Below are positions 8,300-17,751 of a DNA stretch of 64,000 nt, piece after piece. Origin of the DNA: Porphyrobacter sp. LM 6 (GTDB lineage: Bacteria; Pseudomonadota; Alphaproteobacteria; Sphingomonadales; Sphingomonadaceae). Below the pieces are notes generated by a model. The model saw only the letters and a program-made list of their open reading frames with translations. It did no database searches and had not been told where the DNA came from. The translations under genes were made by a program, and so were the position numbers. The stretch lies in NCBI RefSeq assembly GCF_001720465.1, contig NZ_CP017113.1, positions 124,001-188,000 of the forward strand, in the 5' to 3' direction. Positions within the stretch are counted from its first letter, which is position 1. Every line of letters begins with the position of its first letter.

Positions 8300-9084
8300 T
8301 CCGCCGCGGGGCTGCAACGTGGCCCATGCTGGCGCTGGCAGCGGCGGCGCTGTCCGGCTGCGGCGGCGTTATCCCGCAGGTAGCGCCCGCTGCGAAACCG
8401 GCACCACCAGCAGCAGCGGCCCCGGCGCCCGCGCCGATGCTGGTCCTGCCTACGTTCTCGACCCAGGAGGCGGCTGCTCTGCGCGCGCCCGCACCTGAAG
8501 CGCCCGCGCAGCGCGGCTTTGCCCAGTTTGTCCGCTATGCCCGCAATATCGCCATTGCAGCGAAAGGCGGCGGCGCGCCGCTCTCGGCGATGCTGACCGA
8601 TCCGGTCGCGCTCGACGGGCGTCGGCGGACTTGTGCACCCGGAGCTCAGCCGGTGGCCCTGATCGATCTCGATCCGGCAGGCGGCCTGTTCGCGCCGCCG
8701 GCCAATCCTGCCCAGTTGCCCGGGCTCGCGCTCGGGCTCGCCGTGCTGCGCGAGGCCGGTGTGGCGATTGCCTGGCGATCCGATCTCCCAGTCGAAGAGA
8801 CAGGCCCCTTGCGCACCGCGTTGGAGCGGGCCGGGCTTGATCCGCGCGGGCAGGACATCGTCTCGCTCCGCCGCGATGCCGACGATCGCAAACAGGCGCG
8901 GCTGGATAGTCTCGCCGCGACTGCGTGCATCGTCGCCATCGCCGCCGACGAACGCTCTGATTTCGACGAACGGTTCCGCTACCTGCGAACCCCCGAAGCC
9001 GCAGCAGGTCTTGAACCGCTGTTCGGCGACGGCTGGTTCATGGTGGAACCGGTGTTTCTCAAGGAAGGACAGCAGACCCAATGA
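8296..9084 (+). CDS. putative lipoprotein with degenerate HAD (class B acid phosphatase-like) features
   Basis: A 262-residue protein with a signal peptide and lipobox (LSGC, cysteine about residue 24), then an Ala/Pro-rich linker. The remainder resembles the secreted HAD acid phosphatase fold: ALIDLDPAG is in the place of motif I (DxD kept), [19 protein letters not shown]...L...GLD is like motif II, and [16 protein letters not shown] is like motif IV. The usual T/S of motif II appears as RSD. I infer a periplasmic hydrolase or a former one; no family name can be given with certainty. It overlaps both CoA-transferase subunit genes by 4 bp, which is an odd place for an exported protein. Confidence 0.65.
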   Translation: MIRRGAATWPMLALAAAALSGCGGVIPQVAPAAKPAPPAAAAPAPAPMLVLPTFSTQEAAALRAPAPEAPAQRGFAQFVRYARNIAIAAKGGGAPLSAMLTDPVALDGRRRTCAPGAQPVALIDLDPAGGLFAPPANPAQLPGLALGLAVLREAGVAIAWRSDLPVEETGPLRTALERAGLDPRGQDIVSLRRDADDRKQARLDSLAATACIVAIAADERSDFDERFRYLRTPEAAAGLEPLFGDGWFMVEPVFLKEGQQTQ

Positions 9085-9731
9085 CTGCACTGCCGCAAGG
9101 CTGGACCCGCGACGAAATGGCCGCTCGCGCCGCGCGCGAGCTGAAGGACGGCTATTACGTCAATCTCGGCATCGGCATCCCGACGCTGGTGGCGAACCAC
9201 ATCCCCGAAGGGATGCTGGTGACGCTCCAGAGCGAGAACGGCATGCTCGGCATCGGGCCGTTCCCCTATGACGACGAAGTCGATCCCGATCTGATCAATG
9301 CCGGCAAGCAGACGATCTCCGAACTGCCGCACAGCGCCTATTTCGACAGCGCGACCAGCTTCGCGATGATCCGCGGCGGGCATATCGACCTCACCGTGCT
9401 CGGCGCGATGGAGGTGGCCGAGAATGGCGACATTGCCAACTGGATGATCCCGGGCAAGATGATCAAGGGCATGGGCGGGGCGATGGACCTTGTCGCCGGG
9501 GTGAAGAAGATCATCGTGGTTATGGATCACACCTCGAAGGACGGGACGCCGAAGTTCATCCCAGCCTGCACTCTGCCGCTAACCGGCGCGGGCGTGGTCG
9601 ACATGGTGATCACCAATCTCGCGGTGTTCCAGCGGCCCGACCATAACTCGCCCTTCCGCCTGATCGAAATGGCTCCCGGTGTGACCGAAGCCGATATCGC
9701 GGCGACCACCACCGCGCATTACGTGGCGTGA
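9081..9731 (+). CDS. scoB: 3-oxoacid CoA-transferase, subunit B
   Basis: A 216-residue beta subunit. It carries the SENG motif ([12 protein letters not shown]) whose glutamate forms the covalent CoA thioester in family I CoA-transferases, and the ISGG-type region [19 protein letters not shown]. With ScoA it makes the active enzyme in the cytoplasm. It overlaps the upstream lipoprotein gene and the downstream esterase gene by 4 bp each, so translation is probably coupled along the operon. The separation of the two subunits by another gene departs from the usual adjacent AB order. Confidence 0.92.
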   Translation: MTALPQGWTRDEMAARAARELKDGYYVNLGIGIPTLVANHIPEGMLVTLQSENGMLGIGPFPYDDEVDPDLINAGKQTISELPHSAYFDSATSFAMIRGGHIDLTVLGAMEVAENGDIANWMIPGKMIKGMGGAMDLVAGVKKIIVVMDHTSKDGTPKFIPACTLPLTGAGVVDMVITNLAVFQRPDHNSPFRLIEMAPGVTEADIAATTTAHYVA

Positions 9732-10615
9732 TGCGGCGTGGGATTGTTGTCGCCGCGCTGGCACTGGCCGTCATGATCGGAACCCTGCTCGCCCTTACTT
9801 CGCCGCCACGGCTGCTGTCACTCTATGACCGGGTAACAGGCGGCGGCAGCGGCGCGCGGCTGGTGGCGGAAGGAGTCACCTTCGGGCGCAACGGGCAGAC
9901 GCTCGACATCTGGGCACCGGCCGAAGCGTCGGGAGGCAAGCTCCCGGTCGTCATCTTCTGGTATGGCGGCGGCTGGGCCAACGGGGATCGCACGTCCTAC
10001 GCCTTTGCCGGGCGCGCACTGGCGCGGGAAGGGTTCCTCGTCGTCATTCCTGATTACCGCAAAGTGCCGCAAGTGCGCTTTCCGGCCTTCCTCGACGACG
10101 GGAGCGAGGCGGTGGCATGGGTCGAAGACAGGATCGCAGATCACGGCGGTGATCCGGCACGGGTGGCGTTCATGGGCCATTCGGCGGGTGCCTATCAGGC
10201 GGTGATGCTCGCGCTGGATAGCGAGCGTCTTGCGGCGGCAGGAGCAGATCCAGGGATCGTCAAGGCGGCGGTCGGACTGTCCGGCCCCTATGACTTCCAC
10301 CCCTTCACTTCCGACCGCGCGATCGATGCCATGAGCCACTGGCCGCGCCCGGAAGAGACGCAGCCGATCACCTTCGCCCGCGCCGACGCACCGCCGCTGC
10401 TGCTGGTCACCTCCGATGGCGACGAGACCGTGCGCGCGAGGAACGCCAACAATCTCGGTGCCAAACTGAAGGGCCTTGGCGCGCCTGTCGAGGTGAGGAA
10501 CTACGGCGCACTCGATCACGAGGAAGTGGTGATGGCGCTTTCGGTACCGTTCCGCAGCAAGGGGCCGGTGCTCGCCGACAGCGTCGCCTTCCTGCGTGCG
10601 CGGCTGGGGCAATGA
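9728..10615 (+). CDS. alpha/beta hydrolase (carboxylesterase/BD-FAE-like)
   Basis: A 295-residue protein with an N-terminal hydrophobic anchor (residues 5-25) and an alpha/beta-hydrolase domain. The oxyanion segment is FWYGGGW, in place of the HGGGW of the hormone-sensitive lipase branch; the nucleophile elbow is GHSAG, and a late aspartate (TSDGDETV) and histidine (LDHEEV) complete a plausible triad. It is probably a membrane-tethered esterase acting on small acyl esters. In a CoA-transferase operon, one attractive but unproven substrate class is hydroxyalkanoate oligomers. Four-base overlaps at both ends place it firmly in the operon. Confidence 0.8.
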   Translation: MMRRGIVVAALALAVMIGTLLALTSPPRLLSLYDRVTGGGSGARLVAEGVTFGRNGQTLDIWAPAEASGGKLPVVIFWYGGGWANGDRTSYAFAGRALAREGFLVVIPDYRKVPQVRFPAFLDDGSEAVAWVEDRIADHGGDPARVAFMGHSAGAYQAVMLALDSERLAAAGADPGIVKAAVGLSGPYDFHPFTSDRAIDAMSHWPRPEETQPITFARADAPPLLLVTSDGDETVRARNANNLGAKLKGLGAPVEVRNYGALDHEEVVMALSVPFRSKGPVLADSVAFLRARLGQ

Positions 10616-11778
10616 CGATGTGGCTGACTGAACCGCGCAATCCCAACGCGCCGCTTGCCGGGCTCAAGGTGGTCGAACTCGCCCGCGTGCTGGCAGGGCC
10701 GTTCTGCGGACAGATCCTCGCCGATCTCGGCGCGGATGTGATCAAGGTCGAAAGTCCGGAAGGCGACGGCACCCGGCTATGGGGGCCGCCCTGGGTCGAG
10801 CGCACCGACGCAAGCGGGAAAGTTCACCGCGAGGCGGCCTATTACCACGCCTGCAACCGCGGCAAGCGTTCGATCATCGCGGACTTCGGCGATGCCGACG
10901 ACCTCTCCCGGGTGCGCGCGTTGTGTGTCGAAGCCGACGTGGTGATCGAGAACTTCAAGACCGGAAGTCTCGCCAAGTTCGGGCTCGATTACGCCAGCCT
11001 TTCAGCGACCAATCCCGGCCTTGTCTATTGCTCGATCACCGGCTTCGGCCAGACCGGACCGCGCGCGCACGAGGCGGGCTATGACTTCGTGGTGCAGGGC
11101 ATGAGCGGTTTCATGTCGCTGACCGGCGAGCCGGAAGGTCATCCGGTCAAGATGGGCGTGTCGATCTCTGATCTTGCCACCGGCGTCTGGGCGGCCAACG
11201 GCGTGCAGGCGGCGCTGCTGATGCGCGCACGCACGGGCAAAGGCCAGCAGGTCGACATGAGCCTGATGGACTGTTCGGTCGGCCTCCTGGCCAATCAGGC
11301 GAGCTACTTCTTCACCACCGGCGAAAACCCGCCGCGGATGGGCAATGCCCACGCGCAGGTCGCGCCTTACGGGGTGTTCGCGGTGAGCGACGGGCACGTG
11401 ATCCTCGCCCCCGCCAACGACGGGCTGTTCCACAAACTGATGGCGGTGCTGGGCCGGAGCGAGCTGTGCGACGATCCGCGCTTCCTCACCAATGGCGATC
11501 GCACTGCCAACGCCAGGGCGCTCGATGCCGAGATCGCCACCGCAACGGCAGGCTGGACCAAGCAAGGCCTCCTCGATGCCTGCCACGCCGCCGGCGTCCC
11601 CGCCGGCCCGATTAACCGCCTGGACGAGGTCTTCGCAGATCCGCAGGTGATCGCGCGCGGCCTCAGGATCGAGCTTGGGGGGATGGCAGGCATCCGCAGC
11701 CCGTTCGTCTTCTCGGACGCCGAACTGGCGCTCGATCGCCCTTCGCCGATCCACGGCGCGGACGATCCGGCACTCTGA
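10612..11778 (+). CDS. CaiB/BaiF family (family III) CoA-transferase
   Basis: A 388-residue family III CoA-transferase. It shows PLAGLKVVELARVLAGPFCGQILADLGADVIKVE at the N-terminus and NRGKRSIIADF, then the catalytic aspartate region (LMDCSVGLL, with D in the usual position) and GNAHAQVAPYGVFAVSDG. These enzymes exchange CoA between acyl-CoA and free acids such as succinate or formate; the substrate cannot be read from the sequence. It is the last gene of the sco operon, overlaps the esterase gene by 4 bp, and faces metK convergently. Confidence 0.9.
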   Translation: MTMWLTEPRNPNAPLAGLKVVELARVLAGPFCGQILADLGADVIKVESPEGDGTRLWGPPWVERTDASGKVHREAAYYHACNRGKRSIIADFGDADDLSRVRALCVEADVVIENFKTGSLAKFGLDYASLSATNPGLVYCSITGFGQTGPRAHEAGYDFVVQGMSGFMSLTGEPEGHPVKMGVSISDLATGVWAANGVQAALLMRARTGKGQQVDMSLMDCSVGLLANQASYFFTTGENPPRMGNAHAQVAPYGVFAVSDGHVILAPANDGLFHKLMAVLGRSELCDDPRFLTNGDRTANARALDAEIATATAGWTKQGLLDACHAAGVPAGPINRLDEVFADPQVIARGLRIELGGMAGIRSPFVFSDAELALDRPSPIHGADDPAL

Positions 11779-11787
11779 AGCAGGCGA

Positions 11788-11803
11788 CGGGGCAAACGCC
11801 CCG
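11788..11803. terminator. short hairpin between convergent genes
   Basis: CGGGGC (11788-11793) pairs with GCCCCG (11798-11803) around AAAC. It lies in the 32-bp gap between the CaiB gene and metK. No U-tract is present on either side, so terminator function is tentative. Confidence 0.35.
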
Positions 11804-11810
11804 ATCGCTA

Positions 11811-13022
11811 TCAGGCGAGCGCAGCCTTCAGATCGTCAACCAGATCGAGCCGCTCCCACGGGAAGAAATCGCCTTCGGGCTTGCGGCCGAAGTGGCCATA
11901 GGCCGCCGTCGGCTGATAGATCGGCTTGTTGAGCCCGAGATGCGTGCGGATCGAACGCGGGGTCAGCCCGCCAAGCTTGGCAATGCCGAGGATCGCCTGT
12001 TCGATCTTGTCGTCGCCAACCGTGCCGGTCTCGTGCGTATCGACATAGAGCGACAGCGGCTTCGACACGCCGATCGCATAGGCGATCTGGATCGTGCAGC
12101 GCGTCGCCAGTCCTGCGGCCACGACGTTCTTGGCGAGGTAACGGGTGATGTAGGCGGCCGAGCGGTCGACCTTGGTCGGATCCTTGCCGCTGAACGCGCC
12201 GCCGCCATGCGGGGCCGCACCGCCATAGGTATCGACGATAATCTTGCGACCCGTCAGGCCCGCGTCACCATCCGGTCCGCCGATTTCGAAGCTGCCGGTG
12301 GGATTGATGAAATACTCGGTCTCGCGCAGCAGCACCGGCGGGATCACGTCGGCGATCACGCCCTTCACGTAAGTCTCGAGCTCGGCCTGCTTGGCCGGGT
12401 CGTTCTCGTCATAACCCTTCTTGTGCTGGGTCGAAACGACGATCGCGGTCGCAGCGACCGGCAGCGAACCTTCGTAGCGCAGGGTCACCTGGCTCTTGGC
12501 ATCGGGCTCAAGAAACGGCGCCGCACCCGAGTGGCGATCCGCCGCCATCCGCTCGAGGATCTTGTGGCTGTAATAGAGCGTTGCGGGCATGAGGCCGGGG
12601 GTTTCGTCGGTCGCGTAACCGAACATGATGCCTTGATCGCCCGCGCCCTCATCCTTGTTCGCCCCCGCGTCCACGCCCTGCGCGATGTGCGCCGACTGGC
12701 CGTGCAGGTTGTTCTCGAAGCGGAAAGTTTCCCAGTGGAAGCCGGTCTGCTCGTAGCCGATGCGCTTCACCGTCTGGCGGACGACCTGTTCGATCTCTTC
12801 CTTCGCGCCCGGCGCCCATTCGTCGTTCTCGTAGACTCCCTTGCAGCGGATTTCGCCCGCCAGCACCACCAGTTGCGTGGTGGTCAGGGTTTCGCAAGCG
12901 ATGCGCGCCTCGGGGTCCTTAGACAGGAACAGATCGACGATCGCATCCGAAATCTGGTCGGCGACCTTGTCGGGGTGGCCTTCGGAAACGCTTTCGGAGG
13001 TGAACAGATATTCGGTGCGCAT
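11811..13022 (-). CDS. metK: S-adenosylmethionine synthase
   Basis: A 403-residue enzyme making SAM from methionine and ATP. It starts [27 protein letters not shown] and contains [12 protein letters not shown], the P-loop-like hexapeptide GGGAFSGKD and the C-terminal FPWE. It is somewhat longer than the E. coli enzyme, as usual in alphaproteobacteria, because of an insertion around the dimer interface ([10 protein letters not shown]...). It begins right after an array of ATAAGG/CCTTAT half-sites (13075-13102), which is a likely operator. Confidence 0.97.
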   Translation of the reverse strand: MRTEYLFTSESVSEGHPDKVADQISDAIVDLFLSKDPEARIACETLTTTQLVVLAGEIRCKGVYENDEWAPGAKEEIEQVVRQTVKRIGYEQTGFHWETFRFENNLHGQSAHIAQGVDAGANKDEGAGDQGIMFGYATDETPGLMPATLYYSHKILERMAADRHSGAAPFLEPDAKSQVTLRYEGSLPVAATAIVVSTQHKKGYDENDPAKQAELETYVKGVIADVIPPVLLRETEYFINPTGSFEIGGPDGDAGLTGRKIIVDTYGGAAPHGGGAFSGKDPTKVDRSAAYITRYLAKNVVAAGLATRCTIQIAYAIGVSKPLSLYVDTHETGTVGDDKIEQAILGIAKLGGLTPRSIRTHLGLNKPIYQPTAAYGHFGRKPEGDFFPWERLDLVDDLKAALA

Positions 13023-13074
13023 GGGGCCTCCGGGGTGAGGGCTGGTGGGATCAGGATCAGCGACGGATTAAGGC

Positions 13075-13102
13075 CCTTATGCAGATATAAGGAAACCTTT
13101 AT
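13075..13102. promoter_or_regulatory. candidate operator of metK (ATAAGG/CCTTAT half-sites)
   Basis: CCTTAT (13075-13080) and ATAAGG (13087-13092) form a perfect 6-6-6 inverted repeat. A third half-site, CCTTTAT (13096-13102), follows three bases later. The array is 53-80 bp upstream of the metK start. Reading minus, it resembles the ATAAAG/CTTTAT-containing sites described for SahR-type ArsR-family methionine regulators of Proteobacteria, which is inference. No known SAM or SAH riboswitch fold was recognised here. Confidence 0.4.
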
Positions 13103-13125
13103 GTCCGACTTTCTACCCGTCCGCC

Positions 13126-14736
13126 CTAGCCGCGCGCGCGGGTCAGCGCAAGCATTCTCGGCAGGCTGAGGCCGAGGATCAGGAACAGCGCCGCCCAAGC
13201 CAGCGTCAAGGCATGCCCGAACCGCGCGAACAGCGTCGGCGGCGCAGCCACGGGGACAACGCCTTCGAGCTTGTCAGCCTTGCCGGGTGCAATTGCCCCG
13301 CGCACCACGCCTCTTGCGTCGATCACCGCGCTGATCCCGGTCGTGGTGGAGCGTAGCACCGGCAGCCCTTCCTCGATCGCCCGCATCCGCGCCTGCGCAA
13401 GGTGCTGCGGCGGGCCCCATGTGCCGAACCAGCCGTCGTTGGATGGGTTGAAGATGTAGTCGGGCCGGTTGGCCTCATCCGCGACCGCACCCGAGAAGAC
13501 GATCTCGTAGCAGATCATCACCCCGACCTTGCCGTGCTGCTTGAGGTCAAGCGTGCGCGGGCCGGGGCCGGGCAGATAGTCGATGCTCCCCGCCACCAGC
13601 CGCGACAGGCCAAGCGGCTCGAGCAGCAGGCGCATTGGCAGGTATTCGCCATAAGGCACAAGGTGCGCCTTGTCGTAGCCGCCGACGATTGTGCCCGCGC
13701 CGTCGATCGCCATTACCGAATTGCGCGCGCTGACCGCGCCTTTGCTGCCATCGGGGCGAGTGCCGATATTGAGGTTCACCACCCCCGCAAGCAGGGTCGA
13801 TTGCGGGCCGATCACCTCGCCGATGCGCTTGCGCGCCAGCACCGGATCAGCCCCGGCGGTCATCTGGAGGTAGTAGCGCTCGGGGTAACCTTCCTCGAGG
13901 TAATCGGGCACCGCGCTTTCCGGCCACAGCACGATCCGCGAGCGGTTGCGCCCGGGCGCGGTGAGCCGGGCAAGCCGCGCGAACTGCTCCTCGAACTTCG
14001 ATCCGTCGTTAATTTCCGACTGGGGGATATAGGGCTGGACGAGGGTGTAACTCAGACCGCCCACTGGCAGGGTCAACGTGATTATCGGGATGTGCATGGC
14101 GCCCGCGACGACCAGAACGCCCGCGCCAGCGATGCGCCAGCGGCGCTCGATAAGGGTCCACGCCAGCAGGCCGGCAATCGCCATAGCCAAACCCGACAGC
14201 GCATAGGTGCCGAACCAGGGGAGCACCGAAGCGAGACCCGGCGTATTCCACCCGCCCAGCAGCATCAGCCCCAGCGGCGGCCACGGATAGCCAGTGAACA
14301 CCCAGCCGCGCAGCCATTCGGTAACGATCCAGGCTCCTGCAAGCACCAGCCCGAACGCCCACGACGGGCGCTTCTTCGCCAGCAGATGCGCCGTCAGCGC
14401 TGCAAAGGCGGGATACCACGCAAGGTAGATGCACAGCAGCGGCACCGCGACCCAGCCCAAGGCCTCGGGCATTTGCGCCTGATGGGTGAAGGCTGTCGCG
14501 ATCCAGTTGTTCGCGAGCGTCAAATGCGCCCAACCGAACCACCAGCCGCGCCAGAGCGCCTGCCGCCAGTTGTCAGCGGAATGGATCAGCCACGCGAACC
14601 CCGCAAGCGCGGCGATGCCGAGTGGCCACAGATGCAGCGGCGGATAGGCGCAGGCGGCAATCAGCCCCAGCACGATCGCGGCCAGCGCCGGAAAGCGCTG
14701 CGCCAGCGCAGGCACCGCAGCCAGCCGCTCGATCAT
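13126..14736 (-). CDS. lnt: apolipoprotein N-acyltransferase
   Basis: A 536-residue inner-membrane enzyme that adds the third acyl chain to lipoproteins. About six transmembrane helices fill the first 220 residues, followed by a periplasmic nitrilase-fold domain with the catalytic triad visible: Glu in LWPESAVPDYL, Lys in GGYDKAHLVPYGEYLP and Cys in VGVMICYEIVFSG. One more helix ends the protein. Lipoproteins in this same window (8296, 1288) would be its substrates. It is followed in the same direction by metK, 104 bp away. Confidence 0.95.
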   Translation of the reverse strand: MIERLAAVPALAQRFPALAAIVLGLIAACAYPPLHLWPLGIAALAGFAWLIHSADNWRQALWRGWWFGWAHLTLANNWIATAFTHQAQMPEALGWVAVPLLCIYLAWYPAFAALTAHLLAKKRPSWAFGLVLAGAWIVTEWLRGWVFTGYPWPPLGLMLLGGWNTPGLASVLPWFGTYALSGLAMAIAGLLAWTLIERRWRIAGAGVLVVAGAMHIPIITLTLPVGGLSYTLVQPYIPQSEINDGSKFEEQFARLARLTAPGRNRSRIVLWPESAVPDYLEEGYPERYYLQMTAGADPVLARKRIGEVIGPQSTLLAGVVNLNIGTRPDGSKGAVSARNSVMAIDGAGTIVGGYDKAHLVPYGEYLPMRLLLEPLGLSRLVAGSIDYLPGPGPRTLDLKQHGKVGVMICYEIVFSGAVADEANRPDYIFNPSNDGWFGTWGPPQHLAQARMRAIEEGLPVLRSTTTGISAVIDARGVVRGAIAPGKADKLEGVVPVAAPPTLFARFGHALTLAWAALFLILGLSLPRMLALTRARG

Positions 14737-14742
14737 CGCGGA

Positions 14743-15450
14743 TCAGTCGACCGTTTCGAGAGCGCCGTCGGTTTCGCCGGATCCGGAGTCGTCGCCACGG
14801 ATCGAGGGCGGGAGGATCGAGCTGTCGATGCCGCGCTGATCGCCGTCATCGTCGGCTTTGCGCGGCTTGCGGCTACGTGCAGGCTTGTCGCCGCGCTCCT
14901 GACGGTCGCCGCGCTTTTCATTGCGCTCGCCACGCTCCTGACGGTCGCCACGGTTACCGTCGCGTTCCTTGCGAGGCTGGCGACGCTGACCGTTCTGGCG
15001 ATTGTCACCCCGATCCTCGCCACGATCTTCGCTCAGGAAGCTTTCACCCTCCTGCCCCGGTTCGCCCTCGGTCACGTCGGTGTTGCCGGCGTTGTCGGGC
15101 TGTTCATAGGGGGAGCGGGTCGGCGTGTCGCCGCGGCGGCCGAAATCGAAATCGTCCTCGAAATCTTCGATCTGCTCGCGCTCATCGTTGCGGCGACCCC
15201 CACGCTGCTCGTCCTGACGCGACTTGTTGTCGGCGATCACGCGGAAATAGTGGTCGGCAAACTGCAGATAGTATTCCATCTGCACCCGGTCGCCGTTGTG
15301 CTGCGCGTCCTGGGCAAGCTTCTTGTACTTGTCGAGCATCTGCGGTGCATTGCCGCGCGCCCGGCTGTCGATCCGGTTCATCTGTGCAGGATTGCCGCCC
15401 TGGTTGCGGTTGCCGCGCCCGCGACGACGGTTATTGCGATTGTTATTCAA
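14743..15450 (-). CDS. DUF4167 domain protein
   Basis: A 235-residue protein. The N-terminal 75 residues (NNRRRGRGNRN..., then DSRARGNAPQMLDKYKKLAQDA and MEYYLQFADHYFRVI) match DUF4167, an alphaproteobacterial family of unknown function. The rest is low-complexity and strongly charged (Arg, Glu, Asp, Gly repeats such as RGDRQERG), so it is likely disordered and possibly RNA-binding. It lies six bases upstream of lnt in the same direction. The 291-bp gap before prmC holds nothing I can identify beyond a probable promoter. Confidence 0.85.
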   Translation of the reverse strand: MNNNRNNRRRGRGNRNQGGNPAQMNRIDSRARGNAPQMLDKYKKLAQDAQHNGDRVQMEYYLQFADHYFRVIADNKSRQDEQRGGRRNDEREQIEDFEDDFDFGRRGDTPTRSPYEQPDNAGNTDVTEGEPGQEGESFLSEDRGEDRGDNRQNGQRRQPRKERDGNRGDRQERGERNEKRGDRQERGDKPARSRKPRKADDDGDQRGIDSSILPPSIRGDDSGSGETDGALETVD

Positions 15451-15741
15451 GGAAGCATTTCCTCATCAGCGACCTGGCGCACACCCTGTCTGCACCCGCG
15501 GTCAACGGACCCCTTGCCCTTGCGCGCTATTGCCAAAGCGTGACCGGGTGGTCTCGCAAAGGCTTGCCGCACGCTCCGTGCTGCTGTGGCCGGGGACGCG
15601 CCCTGACGGCCGTTTCAGCTGAGTTTAGGAGCTCGGCCCAGCGACTTGCGCCCTTCGCAGGTCGTCTGGCCTGATTCGGGAGGTAGCGATGGTTAGGCGC
15701 TTTGCCAAGCCCTGCGGCGCTTTATCCTCCGCCCAGCCGTG

Positions 15742-16566
15742 TCAACTGAGCAACAGTGCCCGCGGGCGTCCCGCCAGATCACGGCGCAGTTTCGCACTGA
15801 AACCTGCCGCTGCAGCGATACCGGTGACCGCTTCGGCCTGAGTGTAGCCAATCTCGAAAATGGCGACTGCACCCGGGTTCATCAGTGCCCGCAGTTGCGG
15901 CAAAAGGATGCGATAGTCATCGAGCCCCTCCGGTCCGGCGAAGAGCGCGCTGGCGGGTTCGAAATCGCGCACATCGGGGTCGAGGTCGGCATCGTCTTCG
16001 ACATAGGGCGGGTTGCACAGGATGAGGTCGAAGGTGCCGAGAACGTCGGCCCAGCCGGGTGTGCGCCAGCTTTGGTGGTGCCACGCGCTACGATCCGCCA
16101 GCCCCAGCGCAGCCGCGTTCGCCGATGCGACTGCCAGTGCCGCGCCGGAAGCATCAATCCCGACACCCGTCCAGCCGCTCCGGTTCGCCAGCAAGGCCAG
16201 CAGCAAGGCCCCTGATCCGGTACCAAGGTCGATTGCCCGACCCACCTCGCCCGCGAACTCCAGCGCCGCCTCGACCAACGTTTCGCTATCGCTCCGGGGG
16301 ATCAGGGTCGCCGGAGTGACCTGGAGCGAAAGCCCGTAAAACTCGGCTTCTCCGGTGATGTAGCCTAGCGGTTCATGGCCCAAGCGCCGCTCGACTAGCG
16401 CGGCGAAGCTCTTGGGCGTGGGGTCGCGCATTGCCTTCAGGAGCATCTCCGAACGGCCCACCCCGAGCGCATGGGCCATCAGCATTTCGGCATCGAGCCG
16501 CGCAGTATCGCTGGTAACCACGAGGCGTTCTGCGGCGGCGCGGATGGCTTCGCCAACCGTCATCAT
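15742..16566 (-). CDS. prmC: peptide chain release factor N5-glutamine methyltransferase
   Basis: A 274-residue SAM-dependent methyltransferase that methylates the GGQ glutamine of release factors. An N-terminal substrate-binding helical domain precedes a Rossmann domain with [16 protein letters not shown] (SAM site) and the diagnostic NPPYVE motif. It overlaps the prfA stop by 4 bp, so its substrate RF1 is encoded directly upstream in the same operon, the common arrangement. Confidence 0.95.
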   Translation of the reverse strand: MMTVGEAIRAAAERLVVTSDTARLDAEMLMAHALGVGRSEMLLKAMRDPTPKSFAALVERRLGHEPLGYITGEAEFYGLSLQVTPATLIPRSDSETLVEAALEFAGEVGRAIDLGTGSGALLLALLANRSGWTGVGIDASGAALAVASANAAALGLADRSAWHHQSWRTPGWADVLGTFDLILCNPPYVEDDADLDPDVRDFEPASALFAGPEGLDDYRILLPQLRALMNPGAVAIFEIGYTQAEAVTGIAAAAGFSAKLRRDLAGRPRALLLS

Positions 16567-17645
16567 TCCGCGAGCGCCGCCAGCCGCTTGGCCTCGTCTT
16601 CGGCGATCAGGGCGTCGATCAATTCGGCCAGCCCCGGCCCTGCCAGCACTTCCTCAAGTTTGTGCAGGGTCAGCCCGATGCGATGATCGGTCACGCGCCC
16701 CTGGGGGAAGTTATACGTGCGGATACGCTCGGAACGGTCGCCGCTGCCGACCATCGCCTTGCGCGCCTCGGCCTCGGCGCCCTGTGTCGCCTCGCGCTGC
16801 GCGTCATAGAGCCGCGTGCGGAGCACCTGCATCGCCTTCTCGCGGTTCTTGTGCTGGCTGCGCCCGTCCTGACAGGTGACGACTGTGCCAGTCGGCAGGT
16901 GCGTAATGCGGACAGCTGAATCGGTGGTGTTGACGTGCTGGCCTCCGGCGCCGCTGGCGCGATAGACGTCGATCTTGAGGTCTTTCTCTTCGATGCTGAC
17001 ATCCACCTCGTCCGGCTCGGGCAGCACCGCTACCGTCGCCGCCGAGGTGTGGATGCGCCCGCCGCTCTCGGTCACGGGCACACGCTGCACGCGGTGGACG
17101 CCGCTTTCGAACTTGAGCTTGGCGAAGACGCCCGTGCCGGTGACGTTGGCGATCACTTCCTTGTAGCCGCCGATGTCGCTGGCATTGATGCTGACTGGCT
17201 CGACCTTCCAGCCCTGTTCGGCGGCGTAGCGTTCGTACATGCGGTAGAGATCGGCAGCGAAAAGCGCGGCTTCATCGCCCCCGGTCCCGGCACGGATTTC
17301 GAGCATAGCGGGTTTGGCGTCGGCGGCATCGCGCGGGAGCAATGCGACCGCGAGCTGGCGTTCGAGCGCGGGCAGCTCCTCGCGGATCTTGGCGAGTTCC
17401 TCCTGCGCCATCGCGCGAAATTCGGGGTCTTCACGCATGGCTTCGAGCGCCAGCACCTCCTCACGCATCGCCGCCACCAGTCCGGCCGCCTTGGCGACAG
17501 GCTCAAGCTCGGCATAGTCGCGGCTTGCGCGCACGAAGGCCTCGCCCTCGAGCGTACCGGACGCCATGCGCGCTTCCAGCTCCGCAAAGCGGTGCGCGAT
17601 CTGGTCAAGGCGTTCGGGGGGGATTTGCACTTCGGTTTCTTCCAT
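16563..17645 (-). CDS. prfA: peptide chain release factor 1
   Basis: A 360-residue class I release factor recognising UAA and UAG. The codon-recognition tripeptide is PVT ([12 protein letters not shown]), typical of RF1 rather than RF2, and the catalytic loop GGQ appears in [18 protein letters not shown]. The length and the C-terminal [18 protein letters not shown] are normal. It is the first gene of a two-gene unit with prmC. Confidence 0.97.
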   Translation of the reverse strand: MEETEVQIPPERLDQIAHRFAELEARMASGTLEGEAFVRASRDYAELEPVAKAAGLVAAMREEVLALEAMREDPEFRAMAQEELAKIREELPALERQLAVALLPRDAADAKPAMLEIRAGTGGDEAALFAADLYRMYERYAAEQGWKVEPVSINASDIGGYKEVIANVTGTGVFAKLKFESGVHRVQRVPVTESGGRIHTSAATVAVLPEPDEVDVSIEEKDLKIDVYRASGAGGQHVNTTDSAVRITHLPTGTVVTCQDGRSQHKNREKAMQVLRTRLYDAQREATQGAEAEARKAMVGSGDRSERIRTYNFPQGRVTDHRIGLTLHKLEEVLAGPGLAELIDALIAEDEAKRLAALAE

Positions 17646-17649
17646 CGTC

Positions 17650-17729
17650 GGCCCGCACTTGATGCGGGCCTTGGCTTTCTAGTGGCGGGCGAAGGAAAAG
17701 TAAGCCCAGCCCCGGATCAAGTCCGGGGC
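17650..17729. repeat. inverted pair of REP-like palindromes
   Basis: Two hairpins face each other: GGCCCGCA-CTTGA-TGCGGGCC (17650-17670) and GCCCCGGA-TCAAG-TCCGGGGC (17709-17729). Both have 8-bp perfect stems and loops that are reverse complements (CTTGA/TCAAG), and each is flanked on its outer side by TCGTCG or CGACGA. This is the layout of a REP pair (BIME-like). It sits between hisS and prfA. Confidence 0.7.
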
Positions 17730-17751
17730 GACGATTGGGGGGATGGCGTTG

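Noticed and set aside
13023..13100. SAM or SAM/SAH riboswitch upstream of metK
   Set aside because: The leader is too short and lacks the pseudoknot or stem patterns I know for these classes; an inverted-repeat operator explains the symmetry better.
13402..15543. Very long plus-strand open frame (about 700 codons) antisense to lnt and the DUF4167 gene
   Set aside because: It is a GC-rich shadow of two well-supported minus-strand genes; its translation has no domains and is full of His/Arg/Gln typical of antisense frames.
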